A stretch of 64,000 nt of DNA from NCBI GenBank assembly GCA_947471745.1, contig CANJKZ010000008.1, positions 2,954,001-3,018,000 of the forward strand. Reading direction: 5' to 3'. The position numbers and the translations under genes are program-made. Of this stretch, positions 61,446 through 64,000 are shown one piece after another; positions within the stretch are counted from its first letter, which is position 1; the number at the start of each line of letters is the position of its first letter. Origin of the DNA: Closterium sp. Naga37s-1. Its lineage: Eukaryota; Streptophyta; Zygnematophyceae; Desmidiales; Closteriaceae. The notes under the pieces are model-generated. The model ran no database searches. It worked only from the letters and a program-made list of their open reading frames with translations, and was not told the origin of the DNA.

Positions 61446-62206
61446 ATGTGTTGCTACGTACTTATGTCATCTACGTTTCGTCTATGCCTAGGTTTGTTTG
61501 TTTCAAGTCGCGTTGTTCTTTTATTGTTTGCCTGTTCTAAATGCTGTCCGTTGACTCCACTGGATTCCGCAGGCGTGATCCAGGCGACCATGCGAGGCGA
61601 CAAGAAGAAGGCCGATACAACACAAATGGCGGACGGTACACTAAAGATTACTGTATTCTCGTAAGTACCTCCTCTTTTTACGCGTGGCATTCGTAAGTAT
61701 TTTTCGTTCGCCTTGTAATAATCCGCTCTCTATCCGAGTTTCCCTGCCTTGTTACGCCTCGCGTAAAAACGAAATGCCGTGGGAAACGCAACAAGTGGTA
61801 TGGCACACAGCACCTTATGCTGACAACCCCGTTACTCCCTCCACTCCCGTACAGGAGCACCAAGGGCACGGACATCAAATTCGAGCTCACCTCCAACGAC
61901 CTCTACTTTCCGCTCTTCAAAACTCTTAACTACGGCCCCGCGGGAGCAACCGGCGATGCTATTCTGACCATTCCCGGCACGCCCACGATCGCACTGCGCG
62001 CCGATGGCATCACGTACAAGTCGGTCGGGTGGATCAAGCAGGCGGATTCCGCCAAGGCGAGCAACGGGCAAACGGTTACGAACGTTTTGAAGCAGCTTGA
62101 TTTAAACCCCGCCAACTATTACGTGCAAGTGTCGGCGTTTAAGTTCCTGGGCAACATTCGCGGGCAGCTGCAACGAGGGATGTTCGTTCCGTGCATGTCG
62201 GTATGA
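61446..62206 (+). CDS. CHRD-domain protein, probably secreted
   Basis: Two exons (61446-61660 and 61855-62206) are joined by a GT-AG intron with matching phase (TC/G). The ATG at 61446 or 61464 gives a signal-like N-terminus (MSSTFRLCLGLFVSSRVVLL). The body contains the CHRD hallmarks: NYGPAGATGDAILTIPG (the usual xHxGxAGxNGxVxxxL segment, here without the His) and NYYVQVSAFKFLGNIRGQL at the C-terminus (the usual YVNVHTxxxPxGEIRGQL). CHRD is the repeat domain first named in chordin and is common in bacterial and algal extracellular proteins; its biochemical role is unclear. An alternative model uses an upstream exon (61045-61321) and an acceptor at 61570-61571, so the 5' end is uncertain. The C-terminal domain is firm. 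Confidence 0.78.
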
Positions 62207-64000
62207 CCAAGGCCGCACGACATGAGATTAGAGATGTACAGAAGGGGGTCTGCTTAGAGTTCTGCTGGCTATGGTGGATGGAGGGACACTGGCGACATAT
62301 TCTTTATGAGAGAGACGGCGAGAATCTGCGAAGAGAATGCGTCCTGCTTCCAGCGAGCTGCCTCCAACGCATACAAATAACTGATTGGAGCCCTATTTAT
62401 TAGGGCATGTATCTTTTACATGCAGGCAACCAGCGCTTGGCCAATTTTTGTAACTGATGCTGCTATACAGTATACATACATATACGATCGCTACGATTTC
62501 AATGACAGCACTGCAAGGGAAGCTCCCATCGTGTAGTCCCGTCATGCAATGTTAGAATCTCTTAGTCCCTGCCATGTCGGTGGCCCTTCTAGATCTGACC
62601 TCAAGAAGGATCCTCCAGGGCCATAGCAGGCTCTACCTCAATTTCCACCTGCGTTCATGGTCACGTTATCGAAAACAAGGAAATTGATGCATAACTATAC
62701 CATGGTAGTATATTAGTGAGATGCAAGGTGGTGACGCTGGAAGTTTCACTAACTCTGGATCATAGAGAAATTTTGATTAAAACATAGGTGTATGCTCGTA
62801 ACTTTTTTACCATTCACGTTATCGAGTCCCATGTTGGTTACTTGTGACATATTTTCCCTATTCCCAAACTTGTTCACACCGATCCACTACTGGAGCGGTG
62901 ACCTCCGTGAGCAAGTGGGCCTCCGTTGCCAGCTGTTGTGTAACCTGTTGAGAAGTTCGTTTCATTTTTGAGTGCGTTTGGTGATCCCGTTTCCTTCTTG
63001 AGTAGGGTGATTGGCCACTCACACATCTCTCCCCTCGCTCGCCACTCGCCACACCACCAAACCAGGACACCTTAAGCAACTTCGAATCGTATCGTACACC
63101 GACCGACCGACCGAAACATAGCATGGCTGCACCACACCTCATCAACAGCTTACTTTGACCGAGTCAGCGCAACGAAAATAGTTGTGTGTAGTGCAAGGTG
63201 AGAGTTGACGCGGGTCAAAATGCACACCGCAGTGAGCCAATAGCTTGGTGGTATCTTGCTCACCTGTTTCCCACCTAGAAGAAGCTTCCTGCCTGACTGA
63301 ACGCGCATGACGCGCCAGAAAGCTGGTTTGACGGGCGAACTGAGTGCGCGACATCTTGAAATTGTCAACTGTGAGGGCGTGTCCAGCGCGTACATTTACA
63401 GTTCGTAAACCCATTCAGTTACCACATTTCCTATTGTAACACTTCATTTTACAAAAAGGTTGGACACGATCAGCTTCCGTTCACAAGACGGCACGCCCGC
63501 TGCGCGTACGACGAATCGTCTAACACACGTTACTGGAATCAGTGTGCGCGCGAACAAGGGTACAGCATTGCGTCCTGCCCGCTACAGTAATTTTCGTTCA
63601 AGCGTGGAATTTTCGCTTGTGCGTGAATTTCTGTGCGATGATAGACGAGGCAACCAGTTACCTCGTTTTCCACGAACTGTAGAAATTTGTGTGCAGAGGG
63701 TTGTGTCCGCGCGCTGGAAGGCCCAATCCTTCGGACTCGACTCACCTTATATTCGTTTTTTGGTAGTGAGATTTTTTTTGCCGGGAAACGTGTGAAGGTA
63801 CTAATATTCCCAAAATGTACGCGCTGGACACGCCCTGAGCTGTCATCCTCGCTTCGGTGATCGTCGATTGGTTCAAGCGGAACGTGTACCAGCAGTCGGC
63901 TCCACTGGCTTCACCATACTGTACTGTACCACCGACAAGAAACATCATCCTTCCCATCCTTCCCCCCCCCCCGCCTAGCCTCCCCCCCCTCTCTCTCCCC
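62207..64000. other. Right-hand intergenic region, no gene seen
   Basis: About 1.8 kb of mixed composition holds short ORFs only, without domains. Low-complexity C runs fill the last 40 bases. I see no promoter or RNA gene with confidence. Confidence 0.5.

Overview
The window reads as nuclear DNA of a streptophyte: a land plant or, more likely, a charophyte green alga. The genus is not decided here. The evidence is an expansin, a plastid FAX1-type fatty-acid exporter, an ESCRT-II VPS22 subunit, a CDPK/PEPC-kinase-like kinase, a plant-type small heat-shock protein, GC-rich exons with GT-AG introns, and Ty1/copia elements primed by initiator-Met-tRNA-like sites. No bacterial operon, CRISPR array, rRNA gene or free tRNA gene is visible.

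About 60 percent of the window is LTR retrotransposon. From left to right, a nest occupies 1-14.5 kb: a Ty3/gypsy integrase relic (13939-14280) holds copia element C (to 13938), whose RT gene is broken by copia A (runs off the left edge to 6405) and by the mini-element B (6428-8652). Then come copia F (14530-17426), D (23750-30561), E (30753-37714) and G (51467-58489). B, D, E, F and G each have two LTRs of 122-142 bp and a perfect 5-bp target duplication (CGGGG, CACGT, GCTTC, TGCAG, CAACG). D's LTRs are identical, and those of E, F and G differ at one position, so these insertions are recent. C, D, E and G lack a recognisable capsid domain, while A and F keep one. Smaller elements are a 5'-truncated LINE (22237-23312), a candidate Tourist-like MITE (40929-41499), two solo LTRs (58976-59432, 59486-59945), a 345-bp TRIM (59960-60304), a gypsy gag relic and a hAT-like relic.

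Host genes sit between the elements: a secreted protein of unknown function (17958-18506, minus), FAX1-like (five exons, 21728-19648, minus), a kinase (39928-38339, minus), VPS22/SNF8 (six exons, 45535-41920, minus), expansin (47665-48369, plus) and a CHRD-domain protein (61446-62206, plus). A small heat-shock protein pseudogene is cut into three pieces by D (in an exon) and E (in an intron).

The most unusual structures are: (1) the VPS22 gene, where nearly every exon or exon edge is locally reduplicated, twice as in-frame arrays; (2) a recurring palindromic filler of the form TTTTGAG-N-CTCAA lying between short direct repeats; (3) a TRIM that carries tRNA-type A and B boxes; and (4) capsid-less and RT-only copia derivatives that look recently mobile.
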